The notes: generated by a model from the sequence alone, not told the origin. A DNA stretch of 64,000 nucleotides from Candidatus Omnitrophota bacterium (GCA_040755155.1 JBFMBP010000084.1:64405-128404), one strand, 5' to 3'. Positions 1 through 10,500 are shown, numbered from the stretch's first letter. A program made the numbers and translations.

Positions 1-193
1 CGGTGACGTTTCCAAATTCCTTCAACAGCGAAAGATTGATTCCCGTTCCGCATCCGGCGTCCAGAATTTCGCGGCGGCTATTTTCCGGCGGCAAAAATTT
101 CCGCAATAAGGCGGATAAGATTTTTCTTCGGCTGACGAACCACCAATTGTTATTTTCGAATTCATAATAATCCGCGTAATAATCCGTTCGCAC
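1..193 (-). CDS. SAM-dependent methyltransferase, N-terminal fragment (cut by window edge)
   Basis: The reverse strand reads from a GTG at 193 to the window edge without a stop, giving 64 residues. The segment ILDAGCGTG (about residues 43-51) is methyltransferase motif I, the glycine-rich loop that binds S-adenosylmethionine in class I enzymes. An in-frame TGA lies five codons upstream and no ATG lies between it and the GTG, so GTG is the likely start; a GAG-containing weak ribosome site precedes it. The N-terminus is rich in Tyr, Trp and Asn. The substrate cannot be inferred from this fragment. It is transcribed divergently from the aminotransferase at 397. Confidence 0.7.
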   Translation of the reverse strand, partial: MRTDYYADYYEFENNNWWFVSRRKILSALLRKFLPPENSRREILDAGCGTGINLSLLKEFGNVT

Positions 194-396
194 AATTTTC
201 TCGTTTCATCGATCCAAACGCATCCCGCCGATAAGGTTTGATCCGTTTTCTCAATTTGATAAATCCTCCGATTTAGAGAATTTACGAATTTGGGTAAATC
301 GGCTCACGTATTGGCCGATAATGAAAAATGAATAACTTTCCAACGAAAGTCATGGATATCGATCGACAATTTTAGGAAAAGGTTAATAGGTATATA

Positions 397-1569
397 ATGG
401 TTAATCTAGCCCTGGTTGAACCCGAACTTATGGCCAAGTCCGCCCATCCCGCCAATACGATTCCCGTTTTCCGACCTTCCATTACGGAAGAGGAAATCCG
501 CGCCGTCGCCGACGTCATGCGATCCGGTTGGCTGGGGCTGGGACCAGTGACGGAAGAATTCGAAAACGCTTTGGCGGCGGAATTTGAAGCCGGTCACGTC
601 ATCGCGCTCAACTCGGGCACGGCGGCGTTGCATCTCGCCGTCCTCTTGCTCGATCTTCAGCCGGATGACGAAGTGATTGTCCCTACGATTACCTTCGTCT
701 CTACCGCCCACGCCGTCCGTTACGCCGGGGCTAAGGTCGTTTTCGCCGACGTGGATAAAGATACGCTCTGCATCAGCGTCGAGGACGTTCGCCGAAAAAT
801 CACGGACAAAACCAAGGCCATCATCCCCGTCCATTACGGCGGCCATCCCTGCGACATGGACGCCCTGCGCGAATTGACCGCGGGTAAACCAATAACGCTC
901 ATCGAAGACGCAGCCCACGCCTGCGGCGCAAGTTACAAGGGAAAAGCCATCGGCGCCATCTCGCCTCTCACCTGCTTCTCATTCCACGCCGTCAAGAATC
1001 TCACTTGCGGCGAAGGCGGCGCCGTCTTTACTAATAATTCAGAATGGGCGCGCATTCTACGCGAAATGCGCTGGATGGGCATCTCCAAGGACACCTACGC
1101 CCGCACCTCCCACGGCGAAGTGTACGCCTGGCAATACTGGGTTGACGAATTGGGCTTCAAATATCATATGCACGACATCTCTGCCGCCATCGGACTAGTG
1201 CAATTGCGCCGCTTGAAGGAAAACAACCGCAAGCGCCGCCGCATCATGGAACTCTACAACCGCGCTTTCGAATGCCATTCCTGGATCGAAACGCCAGTGG
1301 AATATCCCCATGTCCACTCCTCCTGGCACATCTATCCCATCAAAATTTCCCGCCGCGACGAACTGATCGCCCATTTGAAACGCGGCGGCATTGCGCCTGG
1401 CGTTCATTACTATCCCATTCATTTGCATCCCTATTACGCCGCGCAGGAATCCCATTGCCCCATAGCGGAAGAGGTATGGAAAAAGGTATTAAGCCTCCCC
1501 ATGTTTCCCGATATGACTGACGCCGAGATATCGCGCGTTATCGAAGCCGTTCTCTCTTTCGAACCTTGA
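397..1569 (+). CDS. DegT/DnrJ/EryC1/StrS family PLP-dependent sugar aminotransferase
   Basis: This is a 390-residue fold-type I aminotransferase of the family that transfers an amino group from glutamate to keto-sugar nucleotides, usually for surface polysaccharides. Visible marks are the N-terminal FRPSITEEEI and SGWLGLGP segments, the cofactor-loop NSGTAAL (72-78), the aspartate of IEDAAHA (about 171) that contacts the PLP ring nitrogen, and the Schiff-base lysine of SFHAVKNLTCGEGGA (about K200). An alternative start at residue 12 would remove a short unconserved leader; the first ATG has AGG six bases upstream. It ends just before a hairpin terminator. A small gene and a GNAT acetyltransferase follow, a pairing seen in amino-sugar modification clusters. 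The exact sugar is unknown. Confidence 0.9.
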   Translation: MVNLALVEPELMAKSAHPANTIPVFRPSITEEEIRAVADVMRSGWLGLGPVTEEFENALAAEFEAGHVIALNSGTAALHLAVLLLDLQPDDEVIVPTITFVSTAHAVRYAGAKVVFADVDKDTLCISVEDVRRKITDKTKAIIPVHYGGHPCDMDALRELTAGKPITLIEDAAHACGASYKGKAIGAISPLTCFSFHAVKNLTCGEGGAVFTNNSEWARILREMRWMGISKDTYARTSHGEVYAWQYWVDELGFKYHMHDISAAIGLVQLRRLKENNRKRRRIMELYNRAFECHSWIETPVEYPHVHSSWHIYPIKISRRDELIAHLKRGGIAPGVHYYPIHLHPYYAAQESHCPIAEEVWKKVLSLPMFPDMTDAEISRVIEAVLSFEP

Positions 1570-1582
1570 ATGCCTTTAAAAG

Positions 1583-1620
1583 TAGGGTGGGCTAAAAGCG
1601 AAGCATAGCCCACCTTTTTT
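1583..1620 (+). terminator. REP-like hairpin acting as Rho-independent terminator (repeat copy 1)
   Basis: GGTGGGCTA at 1586-1594 pairs with TAGCCCACC at 1606-1614 around an 11-base loop, and six T residues follow directly. It lies 14 bases past the aminotransferase stop. The same sequence recurs near 18012 and 32035, so this is a dispersed repeat that here has terminator form. Confidence 0.75.
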
Positions 1621-1640
1621 ACAAACCGGAAAACGCCAAT

Positions 1641-1904
1641 ATGAACGAATCGCCTTTCTCTTCCTCCTGCGTTCTTCGCCGCGATCCGGAATTGCTGCGT
1701 TCACTGCTCTCGGCCATCGAAACGGCGGATAAAACGGAACAAAACCTTTACGAAGCCTTCGAAATGCAAATAATTAACGATCGCCGCTACCAGCGGCTGC
1801 ACGCGCAACTTTTTGAAGTAAAATGGATGCTCCTGGAAATCTTGAAAAAACTATCCGGCGCCTCCTCCCAATCCTCTTTGGAAAAAAGAGAGATAACGAA
1901 ATGA
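1641..1904 (+). CDS. Small hypothetical protein upstream of GNAT gene
   Basis: This encodes 87 residues that I do not recognise. The middle section (about 19-72) is rich in Leu, Glu and Lys and looks helical; no signal peptide or membrane segment is visible. Its TGA stop overlaps the ATG of the acetyltransferase gene in an ATGA junction (1901-1904). That coupling is the main reason to believe it is translated. It may be a helper of the acetyltransferase or only a leader frame. Confidence 0.5.
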   Translation: MNESPFSSSCVLRRDPELLRSLLSAIETADKTEQNLYEAFEMQIINDRRYQRLHAQLFEVKWMLLEILKKLSGASSQSSLEKREITK

Positions 1905-2419
1905 TGATCGGCGAAAAAACTATTTTGCGCGCTTTGGAAGACAGGGACGTCGAACTTTTGCGGCGATGGCGCAACCATCCCGATCTGTTGAAATACCAAT
2001 GCTCCGATATTCCCGTTTCGGAACACAGCCAGCGGCGTTGGTACGAATCCTACGAAGCCAATCCCGCCTATCGCGTTTTTATCATTGAAAACAAAGAAAA
2101 CCAGCCGGTAGGTTATACGATCCTGAAAAACCTCGATCATAAAAACCGCCAAGCCGAAATCGGCCTCTACCTCGATCCCGCCCAACAAGGCAAAGGCTAC
2201 GGCAAAGACGCCTTCCTTACCCTAATCCGTTTCGGATTTTATGAATTGAATCTGCATCGTATTTACCTCCAAGTCTTCGATTTCAACGACAAAGCGATCA
2301 AGATGTACGAAAAGATCGGCTTTAAAACCGAAGGCCGGCTGCGCGAAGCCTACTTCACCCAAAACGCCTTTCACGACATCCTCGTAATGTCCATCTTGGA
2401 AAATGAATTTCACTTTTAA
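1901..2419 (+). CDS. GNAT family N-acetyltransferase (PseH/RimJ-like)
   Basis: This 172-residue protein transfers an acetyl group from acetyl-CoA to an amine. The acetyl-CoA motif A is clear at about 91-104, LDPAQQGKGYGKDA, and the C-terminal strand-helix segment DKAIKMYEKIGFKTEGRLRE is typical of the GNAT_3/RimJ-like group. Start choice: ATG at 1901 follows AGAGAG and overlaps the preceding gene by four bases. A longer frame to 1823 exists but lies wholly inside that gene. The aminotransferase upstream suggests a sugar-nucleotide amine substrate, as for PseH or FdtC, rather than a ribosomal protein; this is inference. Confidence 0.85.
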   Translation: MMIGEKTILRALEDRDVELLRRWRNHPDLLKYQCSDIPVSEHSQRRWYESYEANPAYRVFIIENKENQPVGYTILKNLDHKNRQAEIGLYLDPAQQGKGYGKDAFLTLIRFGFYELNLHRIYLQVFDFNDKAIKMYEKIGFKTEGRLREAYFTQNAFHDILVMSILENEFHF

Positions 2420-2440
2420 ATTTTACGAAACGTGTTTTCG

Positions 2441-3127
2441 CTATATGTTCGCCTTGGAGAGGGATTCGATCTTCGTTAACCAACTATGGAAATGGGGACA
2501 TTTTTCCCGAATGAGCGGCAGCCCGATTTTTTGGGCAATCAAAGGACCGGCGGATGCTTTCATGCCGTAATATTCTGGCAAGAGTTGAATAATCCGTTTT
2601 GAAGGCGCCGTATTATTTCCATCATCGATTAATTCGGGAGAGGAAAAAGAGGCGCATTGATTTCCAATCTCTTTAATTGCTTTGATTCGATTGGGAAATT
2701 GAGCCTCGAATTGCCTTGGATCGGCAAGAATCAAGGCTTCGAATTCATGCAATTGAATGTAAGGAATGAATCGCTGGGATGATATATCCTCTCCCATCGC
2801 TTCTTCCATCTGCTCAACTCGCCGATAAGGATCGAAGTTTTTCTTGGCTTCTTTATAGCCGGGAAAATCTGGCGGAAGCGCATATAGATCGAACATCGTT
2901 GTAAAAAGGGCGTCATCGTTTTGATCGTCATTCATCCATCGCAAGATATCTCTCTTAGCTCGCGGATAATCCAATAAACCTCCCCGATAAATACGCCTTC
3001 TCTTTCGGCTTGTTTCTACGCAGCGCGCATCCGCAACGACGCCAAAATGCCCAAGATAATTGACTAAAACGAAATTTACGAACGTCTCTTCCGTTTGTCC
3101 TTCGGCGATGATGTGCAGACGGATCAT
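2441..3127 (-). CDS. DUF4276 family protein (TOPRIM-like, defence-associated)
   Basis: This 228-residue protein matches the DUF4276 pattern: an N-terminal IIAEGQTEETFV (about 6-17), then TTMFDLYALPPDFPGY (76-91) and IQLHEFEALILADP. The Glu-Gly of the first motif and the Asp of the second resemble the acidic centre of TOPRIM nucleases. The start is the ATG at 3127, whose ATGA overlaps the TGA of the upstream AAA ATPase. Pairs of an AAA ATPase and a DUF4276 or RloB-like protein recall the AbiL phage-abortive pair and the one-chain OLD nucleases. A joint role as an ATP-gated nuclease is inferred; no catalytic data exist for this pair. Confidence 0.8.
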   Translation of the reverse strand: MIRLHIIAEGQTEETFVNFVLVNYLGHFGVVADARCVETSRKRRRIYRGGLLDYPRAKRDILRWMNDDQNDDALFTTMFDLYALPPDFPGYKEAKKNFDPYRRVEQMEEAMGEDISSQRFIPYIQLHEFEALILADPRQFEAQFPNRIKAIKEIGNQCASFSSPELIDDGNNTAPSKRIIQLLPEYYGMKASAGPLIAQKIGLPLIREKCPHFHSWLTKIESLSKANI

Positions 3128-4242
3128 AACGCAGGTCTCCCGCCGATGACGTTTTTCTCCCACAATTCCCCAATGGAATATTCTTCGAGCCATTCGTTCA
3201 GCTGTTGGGCGTCAAGACGCTTGAAAGTCGATTCCCGTCCGATGCGATCCACAACAATAATATCCTCCGGATCGAATTGATCGACGAAAGTAACCGATTG
3301 AGTGGCGACGATGACTTGATGATTAACGGAAACGCTTTTCAACAAACCCGCAATCACATTGATCGCCGCCGGATGAAGTCCAAGTTCTGGTTCGTCCAAA
3401 ATGATAACAGTCGGTATTGTCTTATTTGGTATCAATTTATATGGTTGGAGCAGCAAGGAAATTAACGCCATAATCCGTAAAGTCCCATCGGAAGCTAGAC
3501 TAGGGCTAAAAATCAAGTCGGAATTTATTTCTCGCCATTGCAATAAAATTGATCCATAATCGGGGATCAAAACGAAATCGTCAAAAAAAGGAATAATGAG
3601 ACGAATCGTTTCTACGATTCTCCTATAACAAGGTTGTTCGTTTTCGCGAAGACGATAAAGAAACGGCGCCAAGTTGCCGCCATCTTCCTTTAAAAAAACA
3701 TTATCTTCCACATTCCAGCGGTTGCGAATTCTTGCTGTCTCGGACGTATTATGGAATTGATGGACGACGCAATTCTTCATCAGTCCAAGAATCACTTCCG
3801 CCGTTTTATCGATTCTTTCAATAATGCGCGCTTCTTTATGTCCCGAATCGAGTGACGACCATTCTCTTTTTGACGGGTATTCATGTCGAGAAAAACGGTA
3901 TTTTTCATCCACAAAAATCAAAGTATCTTTCGCGGCATGGCTAAGACTAAAATCGTATTCATTAATCCCAGCGGTTGTTTCGAATGACAACGAGGCTTTG
4001 ATATGCTGCGTTTTGGCCGAACCGTCATGAAGCAGCGCATCGGCGCCGCCGGATTTGCCTATAAACGTTTGCAGATTGCCAAACGAACCCGTCATCCAGT
4101 TCAGCATTCTAAAAAAAGCGATAAGGTTGGATTTTCCCGCGCCGTTGGGGCCGATCAATATATTAAGATTGCGCAATTGTAATTCGTCCAACTTGCGTAT
4201 CGATTTGAAACCGTGAATTTCCATTTTTGTCAGCATCTTCAT
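3124..4242 (-). CDS. AAA/ABC-type ATPase, OLD-like, partner of DUF4276 protein
   Basis: This 372-residue protein has the architecture of AAA_15/AAA_21 ATPases related to SMC, RecF and OLD. The opening MEIHGFKSIRKLDEL is the usual N-terminal strand. Walker A is GPNGAGKS (31-38), the ABC-like signature is LASDGTLR (249-256), Walker B is VIILDEPELGLHP (279-291), and a switch ATQS follows at 313-316. It has no TOPRIM domain of its own; that role may sit in the overlapping downstream DUF4276 gene. AAAGGGAT precedes the ATG at 4242. The pair is transcribed away from the Gfo/Idh gene. It could be an anti-phage module. Confidence 0.85.
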   Translation of the reverse strand: MKMLTKMEIHGFKSIRKLDELQLRNLNILIGPNGAGKSNLIAFFRMLNWMTGSFGNLQTFIGKSGGADALLHDGSAKTQHIKASLSFETTAGINEYDFSLSHAAKDTLIFVDEKYRFSRHEYPSKREWSSLDSGHKEARIIERIDKTAEVILGLMKNCVVHQFHNTSETARIRNRWNVEDNVFLKEDGGNLAPFLYRLRENEQPCYRRIVETIRLIIPFFDDFVLIPDYGSILLQWREINSDLIFSPSLASDGTLRIMALISLLLQPYKLIPNKTIPTVIILDEPELGLHPAAINVIAGLLKSVSVNHQVIVATQSVTFVDQFDPEDIIVVDRIGRESTFKRLDAQQLNEWLEEYSIGELWEKNVIGGRPAL

Positions 4243-4447
4243 ATCCCTTTTAAATCACTACATACGCCGCATCCTGCTCATCTCATTCAATAATAAATGA
4301 AATCGGAATCTTAAAATAGTACTCGTCTTCGCCATACATTCCTCTTCTCCGGCTTTGATTTTTCCCGCGCATTCCGGTAGTCTGGAATCGGTCCTCGGCT
4401 TCGACGCGAGGCCGGAGCAATTTCGGAGAGGAAAGGGAAAGATCGCC

Positions 4448-5725
4448 ATGACGAAGGATAGAAAAAATTCAACTCCCATGAACGAAAGCAAAAACAAACC
4501 TACGATCACCCGGCGCGGCTTTCATCGAACGATGGCGGCGGTTTTCACGGCCGCTTCCGCCCGGCGGGTGTTGGGCGCGAACGATAAGATCAACATCGGC
4601 GTAATCGGCTGCGGCGGACGGTCCTACGCCCATATCCATACCATCCTGAAATTGATAGAGAGCGGCGCCAACGTCGCCATCACCGCCGTCTGCGACATCT
4701 ATCGCCCCCGTCTGGAAAAGGCGAAAGCGGCAACGAACGGCCAGGGAACCATGCGCCATGAGGAACTCCTTTCCTTTAGCAACGTCGATGTCGTCGTGGC
4801 GGCGGGGCCGGATCATTGGCATGGCTATCACGCTCTCGACGCCATGAACGCGGGCAAGGACGTCTACTGCGAAAAACCCCTTTGCCATTGGCGGCAGACC
4901 GAACTGCCCAAGCGCTTAGTCGCCACGGCGAAAGAAACGAAGCGGCTCATCCAGGTGGGTACGCAATGGATGTCCAATCCCGCCTACGCCAAGGCGAAGC
5001 AACTGATCGCGGACGGCGCCATCGGCAAACCGATTATGGCTGAAACCGGCTACTACCGCGTCGGCGATTGGGGTGAGCGGGGAATGCCCATCGACGATCC
5101 CAACGCCAAACCGGGGCCGGACCTGGATTGGGAGCGCTTCCTCGGCGACAGCCCCCGCCGCGAATTCGACGTCAGCCGCGTATTCCGTTGGCGCATGTAT
5201 TGGGATTACGCGGGCGGCCCGGCGACGGACCTCTATCCTCATCCCTTCACGCCGGTGGCCTACATGCTCGATCTGGACTATCCCGAATGCGTCGTCTGCA
5301 CCGGCGGCAAGCACCGCTACGAAGAGCGCGAAGTGCCCGACACCTGCAACATGATTATCGACTATGCGGGCGGCCTGACTGTGTTGGTGACGGGAACCCA
5401 AGGCAACGATTATTCCGCTCAAGGAACTGCTCTACGGCCTATTTTGCGCGGCTGGGACGGAACGCTCACCTTTGAAGAGAACGACATCGTGATTCGCCCC
5501 ACGGAAGGTTCGTCCATTAAGGAGCAGCGCATCCCCGCCGATTTCGGCGAGCGCTTTACGGAATTTTGGACGACATTTCTTGATTGCTGCCGCAACCGCA
5601 CCCAGCCCAAGGCGAACATCGAACTGGGCGCAAAAGTGCAAATCGCCATGCAAATGGGCATCGCCGCCCTGCGGGGACGCCGCGCAGTCTTCTTCGACCG
5701 CGAACGTCAGGAAATCATGGATTGA
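4448..5725 (+). CDS. Gfo/Idh/MocA family oxidoreductase with Tat signal
   Basis: This is a 425-residue NAD(P)-dependent oxidoreductase acting on sugars or sugar derivatives. A twin-arginine signal TRRGF (21-25) precedes a short hydrophobic stretch, so the protein is predicted to be exported folded. The Rossmann motif is INIGVIGCGGRS (48-59), and the catalytic lysine sits in VYCEKP (139-144), the family hallmark. The C-terminal half contains the substrate sheet, with WRMYWDYAGGPATDLYPH. The start at ATG 4448 follows GGAAAGGG; an upstream in-frame ATG at 4355 has no ribosome site and would displace the signal peptide. Tat-targeted members are common in Planctomycetota and related phyla. The substrate is unknown. 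Confidence 0.88.
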   Translation: MTKDRKNSTPMNESKNKPTITRRGFHRTMAAVFTAASARRVLGANDKINIGVIGCGGRSYAHIHTILKLIESGANVAITAVCDIYRPRLEKAKAATNGQGTMRHEELLSFSNVDVVVAAGPDHWHGYHALDAMNAGKDVYCEKPLCHWRQTELPKRLVATAKETKRLIQVGTQWMSNPAYAKAKQLIADGAIGKPIMAETGYYRVGDWGERGMPIDDPNAKPGPDLDWERFLGDSPRREFDVSRVFRWRMYWDYAGGPATDLYPHPFTPVAYMLDLDYPECVVCTGGKHRYEEREVPDTCNMIIDYAGGLTVLVTGTQGNDYSAQGTALRPILRGWDGTLTFEENDIVIRPTEGSSIKEQRIPADFGERFTEFWTTFLDCCRNRTQPKANIELGAKVQIAMQMGIAALRGRRAVFFDRERQEIMD

Positions 5726-6014
5726 AGAAGAGGATAAAACAATCGCCGCCATGCGAAGCCGAAAGGCATCGCCTGGCGGCGGAGATATAAACGCATGATT
5801 GGTCTTATTCCGATTTCACTCGATTGAGACATTCCTTTGATATGGAGAAGAGTCATCTCCAGCATATCGGGAACCATGAGATATTGTTTGATTTATATCT
5901 TGCATGAGAGCGGATTAGCGCACGCATCCGCCTCTATCCCCCTAAATATTCTTTGGACGAATACAGTATTAAGACATAGGCGTCGCCGTTCCTGCAACGG
6001 CTTCATAAAAACTA

Positions 6015-7343
6015 TCAATATAAAGTAAAGTTGACGCCGCATCCCAGACTGGAGGCGTCCGCGGGCTTCTTTTTTTCGTTTTTAAAAATATGTACTCTGT
6101 TCTCCGCCGTGATGGCCGCGTCGCCGAGGCCGTCTCCCGTCATATCGCCAAGCAATAGATAGCCTCCCGGACCGTCGAGAGAGAAAGTTGCGATTCTCTT
6201 GCCTTGGTTATTGTAGAGCGCATGATTGTAGGCGTTGGCGATTTCGCAGGCGTCGTCTCCCGTCCAATCGATCCATTCGTGATGGCGGCTATAATCGGTA
6301 ACGATTTGGCCCAAGCGTTCGCCGTTTTCGCCCAAAATCCACAAGGGGCTTTTTCCTTTGGGTTGATGATCGATATCCACCAATATATTCGTCCCCGCCA
6401 ATGCTGGGAAAGCGTCGCCGATTTGTATGGATTCGAAATGATAGCCGGAAATTTCCCATAGTGGATTGCCCTCGCCGTCGATGAGGGTGATATTGTTGGC
6501 GCCGCAGCACGTTAGCGCCAGGCGGGCGTCTTTCGGCGTTTTGCCCGCACGCAAAACGCGGATGGCGTCGAGATGACCCCGCGATAGATCGGCTTGCTTT
6601 GATTGGAATACCCAGCGCACGGTTCCATTGTGGTTCAGCATGGCGTATCCCGCCGCGATCTCATCCAAGCCGTCGCCGTCGAGGTCGATGGGGCGCGCTT
6701 GATGAGACGTGCGATAGCCGCCGGGTTCGCGGACCGTCCATAGAAGTTTTCCCTCGCGGTTGTACGCCCAAATCTGCGTGTAGCGGGTTTTCACTAAAAA
6801 ATCCGTGGCGCGGGGGCCGCCGGAAAGATTGGCGAAGACGAGCGAGTCGCTCGCTTCCGGCGGGATGGGAAGCCTGCGCTTCTCTTTACCCGTCGCGCCA
6901 TCCAACTCGATCAGTTGTTTGTCTCCCAAGACGACGACCTCATTGCGCCCATCGCCGTCCCAATCGTAGATTTGACAAGCGACGTCGTGATGCAAGTTCT
7001 TGCGGCCGACTTGGGGATCGCCCCAACGCCAAATGACGCTTCCGTCGAGACGCTGCGCGGAGACGGCGCTGGTATAATGAACGTCGTCATTATTGACGTT
7101 ACGGGCGCTGACGATGTCGGCCTGGCCGTCGCCGTCCACATCGCCGGTTACTACCCAATCGCCGGAATATTCCGGGTCCAGCGTTATGGTTTTCCATGGG
7201 GAAATCGGCATCCCAAACTCTTTCGATTCGCCCGCATCCACAATATCGAAGAGAAGATCGGATTTTTTCTCTTCGGCCAAGGCGATAGTCTGCCCTATCA
7301 TAAAGAACGCTATCGTTCCCCAAAGAAATCCTTTTATCTGCAT
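6015..7343 (-). CDS. Secreted FG-GAP/VCBS-type repeat protein
   Basis: This is a 442-residue protein with a signal peptide (MQIKGFLWGTIAFFMIGQ to about 23). Aspartate-rich calcium-loop repeats are spread over the chain: GDVDGDGQADIVSAR, YDWDGDGRNEVVVLG, DLDGDGLDEIAAGY, DWTGDDACEIANAY and GDMTGDGLGDAAI. Such repeats build beta-propellers, as in integrin-like proteins and rhamnogalacturonan lyases of family 11. No catalytic set for a lyase can be assigned here. The start at 7343 follows GGAGG with a six-base spacer; the ATG at 7367 lies upstream of that site. It probably works outside the cytoplasm, binding or cutting polysaccharide. Confidence 0.8.
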   Translation of the reverse strand: MQIKGFLWGTIAFFMIGQTIALAEEKKSDLLFDIVDAGESKEFGMPISPWKTITLDPEYSGDWVVTGDVDGDGQADIVSARNVNNDDVHYTSAVSAQRLDGSVIWRWGDPQVGRKNLHHDVACQIYDWDGDGRNEVVVLGDKQLIELDGATGKEKRRLPIPPEASDSLVFANLSGGPRATDFLVKTRYTQIWAYNREGKLLWTVREPGGYRTSHQARPIDLDGDGLDEIAAGYAMLNHNGTVRWVFQSKQADLSRGHLDAIRVLRAGKTPKDARLALTCCGANNITLIDGEGNPLWEISGYHFESIQIGDAFPALAGTNILVDIDHQPKGKSPLWILGENGERLGQIVTDYSRHHEWIDWTGDDACEIANAYNHALYNNQGKRIATFSLDGPGGYLLLGDMTGDGLGDAAITAENRVHIFKNEKKKPADASSLGCGVNFTLY

Positions 7344-7506
7344 CGCAATCCTCCGTTTTCTTCTCATGGCCGCATCCTCGCGTAGAATAAATTATAATAA
7401 TGATACCATATGTCTTTCCTCGAATAAACCAACTTCGCGGCGCCTTGAATCGAACGGCTAATTCCAAGATACTGCAAGGGCGTCAAGATCGACTCCCGCC
7501 GCCATC

Positions 7507-10500
7507 ATGCGGAGCGGCCTACACCAATTCCTTATGAAACACCACGCCGAATCGCCGTATTCTTCCATCTTTCCTGCTTTCTTGCGGGAGACAGGCCCCT
7601 GGCTCGTCATGGCCGCCGCCGTTATTTTCCTTTTTCATGAGGCGCGTCCTCATCCCTGGCTCTACGACCGGTTGAAAACCGTTCCGATTGGATTTATCGG
7701 TTTTTGGTGCGCATTAGCGGCGTTGGTTTTATTGTCTTCCCAATTGACGCGCATAGGATGGAAAATCCTCTTTGGAACGATTCGCATTATTTGCGATCGC
7801 TTGCAGCGCAAACCCTATTCCTTCGGCTTTTTTCTGGTTTGCGCCAGCGCCTTATTCTTTTGGATCTTTAAGATTCAGCATATGGAATCGGGAGACATCC
7901 ATCAATTCAAATACGCCGCCATGCAGGGAAGAGCATTTTACGTCGGACACGCTCCCCTGGAAACGTTATTGCGCTTCTGGCTGCGCGATATTCTTTACCT
8001 CTATCCCGATGCCGACTTAGTAGCGATTTTTCAATGGCAAATTTGCCTATATGGAGCGATCTATGTTTTGACGGTTTTGGGATTCTGCGCCCGATTGCCG
8101 CGAGAGTATTATTGGTTCGGTCCGATTTTCCTTTTGATTTCTCCCGTTATGGAAGTGTTTTGCGGCTATCTGGAGGTTTACAGCCTCCCTTTATTGTTGG
8201 AAGTCCTATTCTTATTGACGGGGCTGTTTTATATCAAGAATCGCGCTTCCATCGGATGGGTTAGTTTTGCTTATGGATTGGCGTTCGCCAGCGCCTTGTG
8301 GCATGCTTTTTTGTTTCCGGCTTATTTCTTTTTGCTGATCCATGCCTGGCGCAATAGGAAGATGAAGGCATGCGGCTTCGCCGTTCAGGGATTGATCGCC
8401 GTCTGGCCGACGCTCTGCGCGCTGGCGCTGCTTTCACGGTATACTAACGCTTTCATCGGTTTCGAAAGCCGTTTCGGCGATTCTGTCCATTTCATTCCCT
8501 TCAATCAATATGCGCAATCGATAGGATATTCGGCCGCTTCCGTCCGGCACCTCGCCGACGCGGCCAACGAAATGATTCTCATCGCCTTGGCGGGTACGCT
8601 CTTCGTTCTCGCCCGCTTCTTCTGCGATTGGAGGATCGTTCTGCGGAAATTAATATATAAGGCGGATTTTCTTTTTTTTCTACTCGCCGCCATAGGGGCG
8701 TTGACGCTTGGATTTACCTATTATCCCGCGTTGGGTTTGCCGCTCGACTGGGATTTGTTTGCATTCATTTTTCCCTGCATATCTTTGCTAGGAGTCGCCA
8801 TGATGAAAAATATCTTTGCCGCCAATAAATGGAAAAAGGCCATGCTAGTCCTTGTTGTTGCATCGGCGGGACTCGCCTCCGCCTGGATTCTGCAAAACTC
8901 CCTCTTCTGGTACTATCCCGCCCTGATTTCCAAGTTGGGGCCGTATATCAGCATGGCCGTTCCCGACTATTATTACCGGCAAATGCGCATCGCCTTCGAG
9001 CATAACAATCAACAAAACCTTTATTGGCTGGCGGACGAGGCGTTGAAGGAATCGCCGGGGAAATACCGCGAGATTCTGGAATTCATGAACGAATGGGTCG
9101 TCTCGACGTTGGCGAAGACTCCGCCGCAGCAATTCGATTGGCCCGGCTGGGCCTGCGATGTCTTCGTTCAACCGGGCGGGCCGCCGGAGCGCGTGTATGT
9201 TTTCGACAACAAGGGTCGGATCTTCATCGAAAACGGCGAAGCGTTGAAATGGATCTACGCTCCGGCGGAGGCTCTTGGCAGTCCCGTCGTAGGCGGCGAA
9301 ATCGCAGTGAGCGGCGACGCCGTGATGCTGACGGAAAATGGCGTCATGTTGAATGTCGCCAAATCGATCCTGGAAAAGGGAATCGCCGAATCCGTTCAAT
9401 GGGAAAAAGCGCAGGCCTTTGCCAATTTCCTGCCCGAAGCCATGACCGATCACGATCTTCCCTTGCGCCTGATCGATATGGAGATCAAGGGAGACGACGG
9501 CCATATCTGCGTATTGGACAATTACAACCGCGTATGGGACGCGACGGCGAGAACGCTGATTTTTCAGGGAATGCCTGCCTACAACACTGTGCGATCCTTC
9601 CATTTCACGTTGAATTATCAGCCGGTAACGATCGACGTCAACAACCGCATCTCTTACGATAACCGCAAGGCGCGGCTTCCTTTCAAAACGAACTGGTTCT
9701 ATCCGATCGTGCGCGACTTCATCCTGACTCATGACGACGAAGGCTTATTGACTCTCGATCTGAACGGCAGCGTTCATCTGGCCGGCAGCACCCCGCTTTA
9801 CGAACCGATTCTCACTACGGATGTCATTGTCGACCGCTTCGCGAAGATCAAGCCGGTCTATAGCCGCGATTCGCTGCTGCTGCTGGACAATCGCTATCGT
9901 CTTTACTATACCAAGATCGACGTCTCCAGCGCCTCGTGCCGCGCCAAATTCGAGGGAATGATCAGGGCGGGCCTATATACGCAAGCTTACCGCCATTTGC
10001 AGGAGATGTGGAGAAAATCGAGCGAATTGACGTCGCTGTGCTACGAAATCGTCGATACGGATTTCATCCGCGCCATACGCGGGATAAAAATGTACGAGGG
10101 TCTCGACGAAATTCCCATGTTCGTAGACGCCTTTCCCATCAGCGGCAACCTGATTATTCTGCTCGACCGCTGGGGACGGCTGACGTATGAAATCGACGGA
10201 AAGTGCTACTTGTTGGATGGTTCGGGGCTGACGGCGTGGCCGCATAAGGACGTGATCGACGGCGCCGCCGCTCCCAAGGATATTTACTTTCTAACGTCGG
10301 ACGGCCTTGTCTGGCATTACGATTCGCTGCCTTCCTTCGTTCGGGAAGAATCGCCTTTGAATCGACAGCCCGCGTTATGGGCCGATCTGCGCGATTACCA
10401 GCGGGAGGCGCTATGGATCGGAATCGAGGCGATCCGCGAAGGCAATGAAATTCTCGCCATGACTTCGGAAGGCCTGCTGGTTCGGTTGGATTTGAAAACG

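Noticed and set aside
5837-6028. A small plus-strand frame between the Gfo/Idh and FG-GAP genes
   Set aside because: It has no ribosome site, unusual codon mix and no protein-like pattern.
8845-9732. A 295-codon minus-strand frame inside the membrane-propeller gene
   Set aside because: It is an antisense shadow of the plus-strand gene, with no ribosome site or family match.
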